Translations under genes and position numbers: made by a program
DNA from: Escallonia rubra
Lineage: Eukaryota > Streptophyta > Magnoliopsida > Escalloniales > Escalloniaceae
NCBI GenBank assembly: GCA_033065855.1
Contig: JAVXUO010002979.1
Location: 1-64,000, forward strand
Reading direction: 5' to 3'
DNA length: 64,000 nt
Part shown: positions 34,509 to 46,842 of the stretch, piece after piece
Numbering within the stretch: the first letter of the stretch is position 1
Layout: the number at the start of each line of letters is the position of its first letter
The notes under the pieces: generated by a model
The model's input: only the letters and a program-made list of their open reading frames with translations
Databases searched by the model: none
Told to the model about the DNA's origin: nothing

Positions 34509-37500
34509 TCAAGACATGGATACAGATTGAAAACTGCTTGTTTCAATGGTGCATGCACTTGAAGAATCTGCTGGAGATTCCGGGGGGTAAACCAAGAAAG
34601 GCCTTGGTGGGATTTGCAAGGACTCCAGGCTCCCTTCTAACATATCCAGCGCATTTCTTATTGATGGCCTCTTTGTTGGATCACTCTGTATGCACCACAA
34701 TCCAACAATTACCATCTTTAATGCATTTTCCTTTTCCTCTTCGTTCATGATACCAGGAAACTGAATTTCCTCCTCTATTTCAAGGCGATTGTATATCCAC
34801 TCAGGAAAATATTTCTTGCTAGCATGATCGACATTTTCATCAGAATTCTTTCTCCCTCCCACCATTTCTAATAGCATCATTCCGTAGCTGTAGACATCTG
34901 ATTTGTGAGATACCCCTCCAAATATTCTAGAAAATACTTCCGGAGCAATATATCCAACCGTCCCTCTCATACCCAACATTGATACGACACTTTCTTTCCC
35001 ATAACAGAGTTTAGCGAGCCCAAAGTCGACGATCTTGGGACAGAAGTCTTCACTTAGAAGAATGTTATGAGGCTTTATGTCAAAGTGCAATATCTGAGTG
35101 CTGCACCAACGATGCAAGTACTCTAGTCCTCGAGCAATGCCAAGTGAGATTTCGTACAATGCTTTCCACCCTAATTTACGTTCTGTTGATGATTTTTCAT
35201 TATATATGAACTTGTCCAAAGAGCCATTAGGCATGAACTCATAGATGAGAGCTTTCTTGGAACTGTCGGAACAAAAGCCCAGGAGAGTGACGATGTTCAC
35301 ATGGTTAGTCCTACCAATGCTAGCAACCTCGTTGGCAAATTCTTCTTCACTATCTTTTGGTCTATTCAATATCTTTACTGCAACTGGACGGCCATCATGT
35401 AACTGTCCTTTGAATACACCCCCATATCCTCCTTGACCTAGCTTGTCTTTGAATGAGTTGGTCATTTTCTTAACATCAGAGTATCTGTATCTCTTTAGAG
35501 CAAGAGGCCTATAATACTTTTGTAAGGACTCAATGTCTTCAACATCTCTTGTTTTGTTTAACCAATTGATCATAGGTTTACATATCGTTGGCAGTAAAAG
35601 GGCTCTCTTGATAAGCATCTTCATATGAAGACTTAGCAAATGATAAGAGAATCTTTTCCAGACGCAGTAGAGTAAAACCACTGTAATAACCACTCCAGTC
35701 AATAAAGTTCCTGCAGTAAATTGGATGAGATGACAGAATCAAACTGATGTTAAAACCATTTCGCATCTTTTGGGTATACAGTATTTTGGTAGGAAGTTTC
35801 ATCAGTTAGAAAATAAGGAGATCACCCAATATATGCATCACGCGAAGGCAAGAGATTCTGCAGGCTAATGAAATACAGACCAGGCTAATGAAACACAGAC
35901 ATGATCTTAATCAGAACTTTCAAGGCTAATACATGCTGAAGAATCCTTGGCCCCGAAATGATGTGCTGAGAAATGAATAATTGCTCAGTAGAGAGCCATG
36001 TTGGCAGTGGTTGAAGATTGGCATGGATCATAGCCGAAAAGGCCTTATATGCTTTGATGTTTCATTCCTCACCTAGTTAGCAAAGTTTCCCTCTTTTCTA
36101 ACAAACTAATCCATATCCATCAGATCCTCTATTTTAAATGCAGCATCTCCTGAAGTGTGGCATTAGACAAGTACACTCGTCAAAAAATCATATTCCTCTG
36201 ACACTAAAGGACATGACATAAGTCAGAAAAAGACATGCCATAAGAGGAGAAGTCTATAAGAATTGTGCTTTCTTGTTTTGACTTAGGCTGTTCCTTCCAT
36301 CATGATATTTTGCTTATAACACTCTCTTTCTTTCCAAACACTGGCCTGCTTGAGAAATTAAAAACCTTATTGTTCCTTTAGCTCAGACGTGCCTTTCATG
36401 AAAACTCACCAATTTCATACCCTATATTTTAAAGCAGGGAAGTTACTGAACAAAATATAGGTGTTAGATCATTCCCATCCATTCCCCATTGGGATGTTAG
36501 TAGCTAACTTTAAACGATCTGACCAAATTGTCTTACTAGAGAAGTTACCAAAGTAGCAAAAGGTGGAAGAAGAAAAAGATCACCACAGAACAAAAACTAG
36601 ATATAACAAGTGATGCATGAGCTATTAAGAACGAGAATAACTTTGTCCAACCATTGAGATATCATCTCACAAGATAATCTGTTAAGCATCATTCTTTGTT
36701 AGCCTTAAGCTTTTATTAGAACAGTTGGTAAGTTAACATGGCATCAGAGCAATTGACATTTAGTTTATTTGTGCACTTGTAGTATTGAGGGGGAGTGTTA
36801 AACATCAAGCATAATCACATTGTTGAGCCCATTCTTAAATAACTTAAACTTTTAGAGCAGATAGTAACTTAAAACCTCTTGCAACAAAAATGAGTGGAGA
36901 AATGTAATACCCGGTATTAAGATGAGTCTCAACTTCTTTTTTACTTCCACTGCATCAACTGAGGCATAAGAACCAAGCAACTTTCATAAGATCAGAGTTT
37001 TATGCATGCATAATACAAGTCGGGATTGTGGATTGGTGCAAAAGCAGCAGCATGTAAAGATTGGCCAGTACCTTCCCCGGCATATACACATGACTGATAC
37101 TCGTATCTATCATCTAGACATTGGCCTCCATAAAATCTACACACAAGACACCCATCCGATACACGCAATCCAACAGAGAATTCGGCAGTTAACATGCTAA
37201 ACAAATCAGGCACGTGTGTGCCATTTAAAGGCATGTCAGGCAGTACCGGCAGTCCCTTGGTAGCGCGACAATAGTCTGGATATTCCCTGTCCCTGGAGCT
37301 GGAGAATCCATAGGAGTTATATTCCCTCGAATATTTGTCTACAGCTGGAGGTGGAGCCGAGGGATCTTTGTAGTAGATATTTTTGTCCCTGCAGTTTTTG
37401 TAACTCAAATAACGACCCGATTGCTTGCCAAAATGATCATCTGTTCGTTGAGTAAGTTCTGGACTATTTGGACACATGAACAAGGTGATGTTGGAGAGGA

Positions 37501-37870
37501 CTGTAAATGAAATGGAGCGAGTGGAGGGAAGATCGTAACTCCAGAAATTGCAGCTTTGGCTATTCAGGTGATCCTGGAAATCTTGATCACGAATTACGAC
37601 GGTGTTATCAGGCTGCGAAATGCGCACAACGTCGTACCATCGGTCCTTGTCTTTGAGCTGGATTTTTGGTACTGGTCCGTTGCAGTTTAACTTGCACAGA
37701 CCACACTGCGGATCAGTGGTGTTGTGAAAGGGGAAGGTGAGAGAGCCGAGGCCGTTGCAGTGGAAAGACGGCGGACATACAGTTTTCGATTTCTTCCACC
37801 CTTGAACCGAAGGAAGAAGCACAAGGTGAAGCACCATGGAGATGATCAAGAGAAGAGAGTTTTTAGCCAT
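34509..37870 (-). CDS. LRK10-like receptor-like Ser/Thr kinase (intact, two exons)
   Basis: Model: exon 1 37870-37072, intron 37071-35711 (GT-AG, 1361 bp), exon 2 35710-34509, phase 1, 666 residues. Residues 1-24 are a signal peptide (MAKNSLLLIISMVLHLVLLP), 25-266 a cysteine-rich GUB_WAK-type ectodomain ending CRFYGGQC plus a further cysteine, and ~268-284 one membrane helix (TLLTGVVITVVLLYCVW). The kinase has a glycine loop at 358-363, Lys379, helix-C Glu394, catalytic Asp477 in HFDIKPHN (non-RD), Asn482, DFG at 495-497, APE at 522-524 and Arg614. All core catalytic residues are present. It is the near-twin of the gene at 6931-10335: kinases almost identical, ectodomains clearly diverged. 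LRK10-like proteins act at the plasma membrane. Ligand and role here are inferred only. Confidence 0.93.
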
Positions 37871-38917
37871 TCTTGCTGAACTGGACTAGACAAGTACTAA
37901 CAAAGTTCAGTACCACCTTCCTTTCAAGTAAAGCAACTTGCTGCTAGAACATTTTGCATTATTGTAGTAATGTCAAAGAGAGAGAAAATGAAATTAATTG
38001 GTTTCTTAATACAAGGTGCTCAGGTTAACAAAGTTCTTTGTTTGATTCATTTGAATGATTTCTCATGAGTCACTTTCAATAGCTTAGAGGGCTAAGCCAT
38101 CCAATGTTTTGGAAACGGCTGCTGATTTCGTTGGTTTGCATCTAAGGGTCACATGGATGGGTCGGTTGGTCATAGCCGAACGCCTCTGAACTATATAGCC
38201 TTTGTTCGGCAAATTGGTTAGACAAACTGAAACAAGAATTACAAGAGTCCTCTTCAGAGAACTTGCAGGAATTACTTTGCTGCAGAAATTTAATATTTCT
38301 ATTTTTAGCAATCTTGCAAATAGTTGTTCTTGAATTGATTTTGTTTTTGCAAAAACGTAATTAACATACAACGTGAAGATGGGATTAACGTTGTATCTTA
38401 GAATGTAATTCGTTAGACCTTTTTTACATACTAGTTTCATACATTGGTGGGGCGAATTGCGTCTTAAAGAAAGTAATGTTGTTATGCGCTTTGAAGACTT
38501 ATCTTGTCTTATTAATTTCCGTCTTTTAACGCCATCATGAATATACCGACACCAACACTTGCCTCAAAGAATGACCAAACTTGAAATACCGTTTGTATAG
38601 GATAGTGCTAGAGATCCCATTTGTTCTTTTCCCCCCCTCAACTGTGTTATGATATCAGACTTATTGGTCTTGCATTTCTTAACCCACTTTTTTTCGAAAT
38701 TGATTGGAACGTAAAGCTAGCGTTATGCTTAATTTTAATGCTGGACGCGCTTGGATCACATTTCAAAGGGAGAGGTTTCACTCTCGGCTTCCTAGCAGCA
38801 GTTGACTGACTCATGCCATTGACTCCTTCAAGTCAATGCATGGTTGTAATAAATGGTTGTGGTTGGTCTTTGATGGCTGCTGATGGCGGACTGCCGCTTT
38901 GGCTCTGGGTGACCCTC
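37871..38917 (-). promoter_or_regulatory. upstream region of the intact receptor kinase at 34509-37870
   Basis: About 1.05 kb lies between the ATG and the Copia LTR that begins at 38918. Its proximal part matches 25150-25603 and 57590-58091 (inverted), and its distal part (38747-38917) is the conserved block found in five copies. About 810 bp of it (roughly 37937-38746) is absent upstream of the twin gene. No exact TATA box is claimed. A minus-strand frame at 38084-38440 is not conserved and was rejected. Confidence 0.65.
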
Positions 38918-39435
38918 TTAGAAATATAATAAGGCTTTGATCGTGATTTTATCCTTAAAAATATTTTCCATTATAATTGTTGCCGGCCAAACAGCAGTTT
39001 CTTCCCCGTTAACAAAGCCAATCAAAATTCTGATCAGAAAAAATCAAAACTTTCCCAAGAATTCATTTTAGAAAATATGTTTCTCATGTCTGGAAATTGA
39101 AGGATGCAAGATATTTATATATAATAGCTGAATGGACACAAACAAAACAACCCTAGGCACTAAAGGACCGGACTGTTGGACACTACTTGCTATTGGGTAC
39201 TAACTGCTATTAATTGCGATGAAATTAAAAACAAAAATTAGTTAAAATTTATTAATTCATTTCAACTAAGACCCGAGTGGACCAAGTGCCCATCTTTTGA
39301 CCGTTAATTTTTTTTTATTTCAAGCCCAAGCCAAGGTCAAACCAAGAAAAAATTAGAATTTCCCTCAAACTTTTCCTATCATCTGAAATTAATGCATTTG
39401 GTGAGTTAAGCCTTATCAAGGTTATTATTATTAAA
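38918..39435 (-). repeat. Copia LTR, distal part (split by a Helitron)
   Basis: Continues the LTR that begins at 43495 and is interrupted at the AT dinucleotide used by the Helitron. Its end lies at 38918, where homology to the receptor upstream block stops; the last bases ...TTTCTAA resemble the expected partner of the TGTTAGAA start. Confidence 0.6.
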
Positions 39436-42400
39436 CTAGCTAATGTGCCCATGCAAATGCACGGGATGTGATTTAATTTGATTTTATTGCTAATAACATA
39501 TTTTAATATAGCCTATTAATTTCAAAGTTCTAAAAAACAAAGAAAGATAGTTATTTTCAAAGACAAATGAGGTAACTCAACTATGCATCTTGAACGAAAT
39601 AGTTGACATTACTCAAGGTACGTAAGTTCCTCCAATACATTAATGCACGTCCTACTGAATTATAGTAAAACTGAGAGAACATTTAAGTTAAACTTTGATT
39701 TTAGATCATTAGCGAAAAAGAGTGTAGATTTAGTTTTACTTTTTCTCAACCTTTTTATGTAAAATATTAGCCAATCCACTGATATCCTATAGTCAATCCT
39801 TATATATTCTTTCATGAGAAGTACAGTATTACATATGCTCTTAGATTGGTTCATTCAAGTTCAAACTTCAAAATTTATGTTAAGAAAAAATATGTATGAC
39901 AATTTTCACAAACATGCTGGTTTTGTAATCTTTTTACCCTCACTAATTGTTCTGTGTACCACAATTTAACAAAGAATGCTTGCATGTTTTATATAACGAT
40001 AGGCCTATTTGCCTCTTTTAGTGACAAAAGGGTGTAGGCTCAGCGAAAAAGAGTGTAGATTTAATTTCACTTTTTCTCTTTCTTTTTGTGTAAAATATTG
40101 ACAAATCCATGAATAGTCCTAATGCTTGCATGTTTTATATAACGATAGGCCTATTTGCCTCTTTTAGTGACAAAAGGGTGTAGGCTCACCGAAAAAGAGT
40201 GTAGATTTAATTTCACTTTTTCTCTTTCTTTTTGTGTAAAATATTGACAAATCCATGAATAGTCCTACAGTCATATCGTATATATTCTTCTATGAGAAGT
40301 ACAACATTACATGTGCTTTTAGATCCGATAAGAAATTGTTCAAACCTCAAAGCGGTCATTTGGCTAAAGAGAACTTTTTGATAATTGTACATGGGTACCA
40401 AAACATGATCGGCGAAAAAGCTCCTCTAGTGCAAACATTAAGAGTTACTATTCCTAGGACAGATTTTACAAACGTGCATGTTTTGTCAAAGAACTAAACG
40501 TAGAATCGTCAATTCTCAACATTATTTGTCCCACTATCTTATACTAATACACCAACACCTTACTGCTACCATTTTCATTAAATAGTCTCCATTATTGTCA
40601 CCAACCATTATAGTTATTACCATCTTTACAGTTCCCGCCATTACTATCACTACTACTGCCACTTCCGTTGTATAATACTATTGCAGTCAACTGCCACCTT
40701 TACCAAAAATATAATATCATTCACATGTGCAAGATCAATTGCACCTTTACTGCCAATGGCAGGTCTACCTCCATATTTTGCTAGCTTTAAAAGTTGTTTG
40801 GTTTGTAATTGAGTTAAAAGTTGTCTTAGATCTCATTTATTTTATATTTCTTTTTATTCTCCAAGACTTATATTAATCCGAACTACTTAGTCCCCAATCA
40901 AATTCAATTACCTCTTGTAATTTAATTTCAAAAAGAATTGGTTCTAAATCAAGTGTAACATCTTAAACTTAAAATATTAGTTTATGAGACCACAAACTCA
41001 CGAAAAAGCTTAGGAAAGATTTTCTCCAAAGTTACTTTTAGCAATCTCAATAGAGAAAATGGTACTCTATTTCAAATCTCTTGGAGATTCTAAGTCTTCT
41101 TTCATTATTCTAGAATGAAATATATGACAGGCGCTGTAATTAAATATATAACAATAGATCAATAGTTAATGACATGATGACTAACCAAGTATAACAAATA
41201 AATAAATAGTGAGATTCAAAAACATTGATTGTGTTTGGAGCATAGTTTACATTATCTTCTTCAACAAATTAGCTAGAACATAATTGACATTATGGAGCGA
41301 AGGTAGAATATTTTATCAAGGTGTCAATAGGTTTACTTTTCAAATGTTGCAATCATTTGATACTATACTTAAGCCCTTATTCTACTTTCTCATTTCTTTC
41401 AACCAATGGACTTTATCATTTTCTTTCCTTTTAAGCAATCCAGATTGGTGTGTTTTGAGAACCAACATCCGAATTAATCCACTAAAATTAATCCATGAAA
41501 GCGGACAGTAAACCAAAATATAAATAGTGAAGTGTGATCGTTTTATAGCAATAAATGGAGAGCAGAGAATTAAAATATAAGAGGTTCTGAGGCATTTTCT
41601 TTTGCCAATATTTCTTGCATATATGCACACTGAAGCATGCATATACTTTCAACAAATAAATTCTATTACCATGTCTCTTTCTAATAACAGGTGAGTGTCT
41701 TTTGTCAACCTAACAAAATCTTTTTAAAACTGATAATAAGCGGACTGAATGCTAGACTAAAACTTTTGTTATTACCATCTAGTTTGTTTTTGAAGCTAGA
41801 CACTTGATGCTTGCGCCCTATATTTTACCACCTAAATGTTCTCTTTGTAGTTCCATGCTAGTTAGCTTAATATCTAATTGTTAATGAATTAATTGTATGT
41901 CCTGTCACAGAATGCGACAAAAACAAACTAATATCAACCAACTCTATAAAAAATTTGACATCATATTCTCCTCAGGTTGCCTTAACAACACCAAAAACCA
42001 TGAAAAGCATCTTGCGTCCCTTGACCATTATTTGCTCATACAGATTACCATATTATCAAACTTGGTAAAACTCTATGCTGCTAATTATTAACCAAAGATG
42101 TTTTCTACATTTGCTTAGATTCTCGCTAACAGAAATGTTAGATTTGCTCGGTCTTTATTGCCTAATTGTAGTGTGCATACATTAAGGCGTGATTATTTCA
42201 AAGATTTTTCATTTTCTTATGTTTGCTTGCTACTAAAGATTTCATATAACTGACAAAAGAATAAAGATTCGTGATAGTATCGATAGGAATAATTATATTG
42301 AAAATCTCATAATTAGATTGTAAATTGCAGAAATAATAGGCAGAGTATATTAGAATGCATATTCTATGTTCCGTAAAGAGAAAAGATAGTTAATGTTTCT

Positions 42401-43424
42401 CATGTATACATTTGTCAGATTTGATTTTGTTATATTTAAGTACTTTTAAGGCGTTATTAGTCAAAATTCAAGGCCTAATAAGAATATATAGATTGATTAG
42501 ATAGAGATTTAAAATATGTAAAATTGATATTCCAATTTTATAGTTAAGGTTTACAAAACTTCGGCCAAATATACCCACAAAATGTTTAGTAAAACCATTG
42601 TAAAAACTTAGGAAGTAGGATTGTAAATATTGTTCATATTAAAAGTCTATTTAAGTGCTACTAATCAAATTAAGTTCTAGTAAGTTAACCAATTAATAAT
42701 GCGAAGTGCTAAAATAATGTCAAATTAGAATAATATTTTTTCAAACTTTATTTTAAAGAGAAATGGTACATATTGTTGTAGTTGCAATACCTAATTTTTA
42801 AATTGATATTTGATGTACCGTAAAAAAGACATAGTCTTGTATATAAAAAGTTTTACACGTAAATGAAGTTAAAATTCTTACGAATTAATTGATTATGCCT
42901 ACATTTGTATGATAGATTAGAATGGAACTTTGTAAAATTACAAAAAGAATTAGAAAGTAGGGTATGATTTTCGCACTTTATATTTTTGAGATTTTATATT
43001 GTTATTTCAAAGTACTTTTGAGGTTTTAATAAGCAAAATTAAAGCCTAATATATGAGTATATTAATTAGGTAGAGTTTTAGAAGGTGTAAAATTAGTTTC
43101 TTAGTTTTATAAAGTTTATAAATATAGGCTAAAGCAGACCTACGAATTTTTTAATAATAAATTATAAGAAATAGTTAAATAGAGTAGAAAAGGAAAAGAA
43201 TACCAAAACATATAGGATTCTTGATTATATATATCCAATTCAAAAGAGTTGGACTCTAAATAAAGAGACCAATTAAGTTAGGGGACTACCACATGGAAAG
43301 TTGAAACTTATGTGGCAGAAGGAGAAAGTTCCTAAAAAGTCCTACGTGGCGTAAATATAGAGCTCTAAAAATCCTACGTGTCGCAATTCTAAGCGAAGGC
43401 TTCAGCTTTTTATATATATATAGA
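39436..43424 (-). mobile_element. non-autonomous Helitron, 3989 bp
   Basis: Minus-strand 5' end: TCTATATATATATAAAAAGC starting at 43424, preceded by A. 3' end: hairpin CCCGTGCATTTGCATGGG then CTAG at 39439-39436, followed by T. Insertion between A and T, a TC start, a terminal hairpin and a CTRR end are all Helitron hallmarks. No Rep/helicase frame is visible in its 4 kb, which is AT-rich with short frames only. It is inserted inside a Copia LTR. A 146-bp tandem duplication lies at 39975-40266 and a triplet-rich stretch at 40540-40700. Confidence 0.85.
39975..40266. repeat. 146-bp tandem duplication
   Basis: Copies 39975-40120 and 40121-40266 are almost identical; a single difference (CTCAGCG versus CTCACCG) is noticed. 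A third, diverged copy of its second half lies near 39710-39800. The tandem pair is therefore recent relative to the Helitron. Confidence 0.9.
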
Positions 43425-43495
43425 TTATTATTTTATCATTCTTACTTTTTCAATGTAGGACAACCAATCCACCCTTGTCACTGACTATTCTAACA
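43425..43495 (-). repeat. Copia LTR, proximal part
   Basis: Starts TGTTAGAATAG at 43495, directly after a purine tract AAGTTGGGGAT, and runs to 43425, where the Helitron begins. It continues at 39435. Confidence 0.7.
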
Positions 43496-44261
43496 ATCCC
43501 CAACTTAATTAGTTACAAGAGAATCGGAAACATGATCAGGTTTATGCGTATAGAAGGTATCTTTCGACTTAAACCTCCTATTGGTATAAATATTTCAAAA
43601 TCTTGTCAAAATTAATGGTTAGCTATATCTATCAGACCATAATTCCTATACTTACAATTACACCTGAAGTATCATACACACAAATCTTACCAATTCTTTA
43701 ATGTGTTCACCATGAGCTTTAGTACCATATTATAGCCTTGTGCTACCCCTGATTTCTTAAACACAAACAAAGTTTTATTTTTCAAACTTCGATAGAAGCA
43801 ACACCACTACTTGTGTTCACTTAGGTGAAGTTTAGAGTCTCAAACTGGACTTCCTTTTTCTTAATCCGAACCCCATACCTTCACTTAAATACTCAACCCA
43901 TTTTCTTAAGCACCATCTCAACCCTAGTGCTTGTTGGCCATCACAAACTATGACTTCATATTAGCTTTTAGACCTTCAAATTACAGAGCAATAATAGAGG
44001 TAAGGTTTCCATTTCTAGTGACAACTTAAAAGTTTTAGACCCATTGTACTCGTCGTGCTCCTTATGATATCCTTCGAGAGACCTTTAGTCAATGGGTCAA
44101 CAAGATTGTTTTTCGATCTAATGTTGAGAAACCTATGGTTGTACCATCAACAATTAGTTGTATAACATACTCATGTCTCTAAAGCGATATGTTTAGACTT
44201 GCTATTATATATCTTGCTAAACATTGTGGACATAGAGGCTTTACTATTACAGTGCAAAGAG
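43496..44261 (-). pseudogene. Copia RNase H end and 3' untranslated part
   Basis: Minus-strand frames near 44261-44050 contain YNSKSKHIALE and, after a frame change, RSKNNLVDPLTKGLSKDII, the conserved C-terminal RNase H segments of a Copia subgroup different from the other Copia elements here. Stops and a frameshift show decay. About 540 bp of non-coding sequence leads to the purine tract and LTR at 43495. The upstream part of the element is cut at 44262 by a CACTA-like end. Confidence 0.8.
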
Positions 44262-44350
44262 CACTATAAGAAAACCACTCTATGGTGACAAAAGAGCCTA
44301 CGGTATAAAAGAAACCGTAGGTACAAGTCCACTTAGACCTACGGTTAATA
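44262..44350 (+). mobile_element. CACTA-like 5' terminus (unpaired)
   Basis: Starts CACTATAAGAAAACC, close to the plant CACTA consensus CACTACAAGAAAA, and is followed by short repeats in both orientations (CCTACGGT, ACCGTAGGT, ACCTACGGTT) typical of subterminal transposase-binding sites. It truncates the Copia RNase H. I could not find the other end. Confidence 0.6.
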
Positions 44351-45654
44351 TTGAATCGTGGCCATTGGTGCTGCTTGAAATTGGAATGCAATTGCAACAG
44401 AGATTACCGTGGGAATTTGGTGGAAAAATAAGGAGACGCACGGCTTTGGCAATTGAATCTCGCAAACGCAAACCCCACAGCTGATTACCGTTGGGATAGG
44501 GGTTGACGATCAGGCGGGAGAATTTCGCGGGCATAATTTTGGCAATTGGAATTGCACAAAACCTATCTCGAACGAGATTTTGCGGGCAATTGGAATTTTG
44601 GTGAAGATCGACTTCTAGGTATGACATTCTTCTCGCTTCTTTTTGTCGATCACTCACACCATACTGACGATCTTCTTTTCTCTTCTTTCGTCGATCACTC
44701 ACATCATTCTTCTACTTTGAATTTTGCGCAACACAATGTATGGTGAAACAATTATACTATTTCTTTTTATTTGGGTTTACACCATACACGATTTTACTGT
44801 TAGGTTAAACCCTAGATTCGGTTATTTGGTGGAAAAGCTAATTGTTGGTATGGAATAATTAAAATATGAGTCAATCACAAAGTTGTGTCTAAAATCCAAG
44901 GTTTGTCACATTTGCATCAATATTCAATAGAGTCTAGCTAGGGTTTTTCAGAAAAGTCTTGTTAAAGTCTAGATTGCCTTATTAGCTGGTTAAAACTCCG
45001 GGTTATGTAATTATGGAGTCATTGATGTGATGGGTTTGATGAATTTTTTTATGTGATTGCAGTTTTTCATGTTGAGGTAATGATTAGATATACAAAAATT
45101 GTGTAACTTATGTTTTTGGGTGTGCTTCAATTATGTGTGATTCTGGTTCTAAGTCATGTTATTCAGTGATGGCTTTTTTGGGTTGGAGTTAGTCTTAGTT
45201 GATTTAGGATATATGATTTAGCAGGATATAGTATTGATCAATGAAGTATATGAAGATCTTTAGGGGTTAACTTAGTTTGGCAACAACTTTAAGGCAAAGC
45301 CTGATTGTTAAGGAGTTTGAATCATGGATTGCTGCATTGGACTTTAATGTGATCATTTTGTTATTAGAGTTCTGATTGTTATCTCCTGTTTGTTATCTAC
45401 AAAAAACTTGAGTAGTGTGTTCTTCGGCTAAGAGGTGGAAGGCTGATGAGATACTTGGGAAGATGTATAATCTGCAAATGTATTTATAGAGATAAAGTTA
45501 GTTTGTCGATCTCAACTTTTTAGTTGAGTGAGTCATCTCTGCCTCGTCAACAGGAATAAAGGCAATCACAAAATTGAGTCTGAAATAGGCTATAGACCGG
45601 AGAAAACTACTCTAGTTACTTATGAATTGTCATAAAACTGGTGTATCTCTTATT
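44351..45654. other. unclassified, possibly interior of a CACTA-like element
   Basis: No coding gene recognised. A ~40-bp motif with TTCTTTTCGTCGATCACTCA-like sequence occurs twice near 44630-44705. Mostly AT-rich sequence follows. Confidence 0.4.
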
Positions 45655-46090
45655 GCTTACCCTGATTGAAAAAAGCTAAGACAGCTGCAGTTGCAACCTT
45701 TCCCGCTGTCTTAAGGCTTCTTCTTGTTGTGAAGCAAGCCTTTTGGTAACCACTTCTTAGACCCTTTGTTGACATTGCTGAGCAAAATAAACAGAAGTGC
45801 CAAGAGAGGTAGCAAAGCTTCCTTAACCACAAGATTTTCTCGCTGTACTTCCTGCCCAAGATGAGTATGAATAGAAAGAATGGCATTTCTAGCACCATGT
45901 ACCAGCACCTTTTTCTGGAAAAAACTATATTCTGGTCCCCTAGTTTTATATGCTGAGGTTTGGATTTTTTTATTGGAAAATGCCTCCTCAGCCTTGGCCA
46001 ACTCATTATACTGTTACTGTAGGTTCTTCTACTCATGCACTAAAGCTCCAGGATTGAGATTAGCAAGGATTTTACTTTGAACCTTCTGTC
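45655..46090 (-). pseudogene. LINE (L1-type) ORF2 fragment, upstream of RT
   Basis: Minus-strand frames carry NPGALVHE, QYNELAKAEEAFSNKK, IKLGDQNIVF, then ARNAILSIHTHLGQEV and NLVVKEA. This order (NELxxxEExFxxxKS, GDxNTxFF, RNxIxxI) is typical of the region between the endonuclease and reverse transcriptase of plant L1 LINEs. Two frames must be combined and stops are present. The last ~100 bp (45655-45760) includes a charged coiled-coil-like frame that I cannot place. Confidence 0.6.
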
Positions 46091-46842
46091 ACTTCCTCAG
46101 CTTAGCAGTAGCATTAGCGGGTAGATTATTTTAACGCTGTCAGCAAGTATGCTTAAAATATTTGAGTTTGTGCAGTAGTATATAAATAGCATCTCCGTCC
46201 ACCTCCATTTCACAAAAGCCTTTATTACATTATAATTATGTGAGTTTGCAGTGCGTAGTTAGAACTGTATACTTGGCTACAATTCAGAATGTCAAGATTT
46301 CCCTAGTGCAACGATCATTGTCTTATTGAGGTTTTGTACATTCATTTATGGTGTAGGAGCAAAGAAGTACTTGTAAGAAAGAAAAAGAACAGAAGAACTA
46401 GGAAAGTAGCTAGGGCATCAAGTAGGTAGTGTTTACAGTAAGATGTGATAACATAAGCATTGAAGTATTTTTTAACGCAAGTACGGCATACATGTCTTAT
46501 CTGGGTGGCTTGATCAAATAAGCATTGATGTATTGTTTAACCCAATTATGACCTGTCGTCTTATCTAGTGGCGTGCTGTGTCAATTAGTACCTTAATTGT
46601 CTTAGAAATCTTTGTTAAGTGATGTCTACTTGAATTCCATGAGGCACGATTGGACTTTTTTCTTGATGGAAGCTACAAGTGTATTAGTATGAGGTGTTTG
46701 ATCAAAGCTCAAGTGATTTTAGTCATAATCACTTTTTACCCTGACAATTACATCCATTCATTTTTGGCTTTGTTGCCGATTTACTTTGCGTATATGTATT
46801 CCTATGCAGGTATCTTTTTTTTTTAGTTATGAGTTATTCGAA
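46091..46842. other. intergenic, nothing recognised
   Basis: AT-rich, with two loosely similar stretches containing 'taagcattgaagtattttttaacgca' and 'taagcattgatgtattgtttaaccca' (near 46454 and 46518), a weak ~65-bp direct repeat. Confidence 0.5.

Noticed and set aside
38084..38440. Minus-strand 118-codon frame upstream of the intact receptor
   Set aside because: The homologous segments at 25150-25600 and 57600-57900 do not keep the frame. It is promoter sequence.
40255..40497. Plus-strand 80-codon frame in the Helitron
   Set aside because: Overlaps the end of the 146-bp tandem duplication and shows no Rep or helicase motif.
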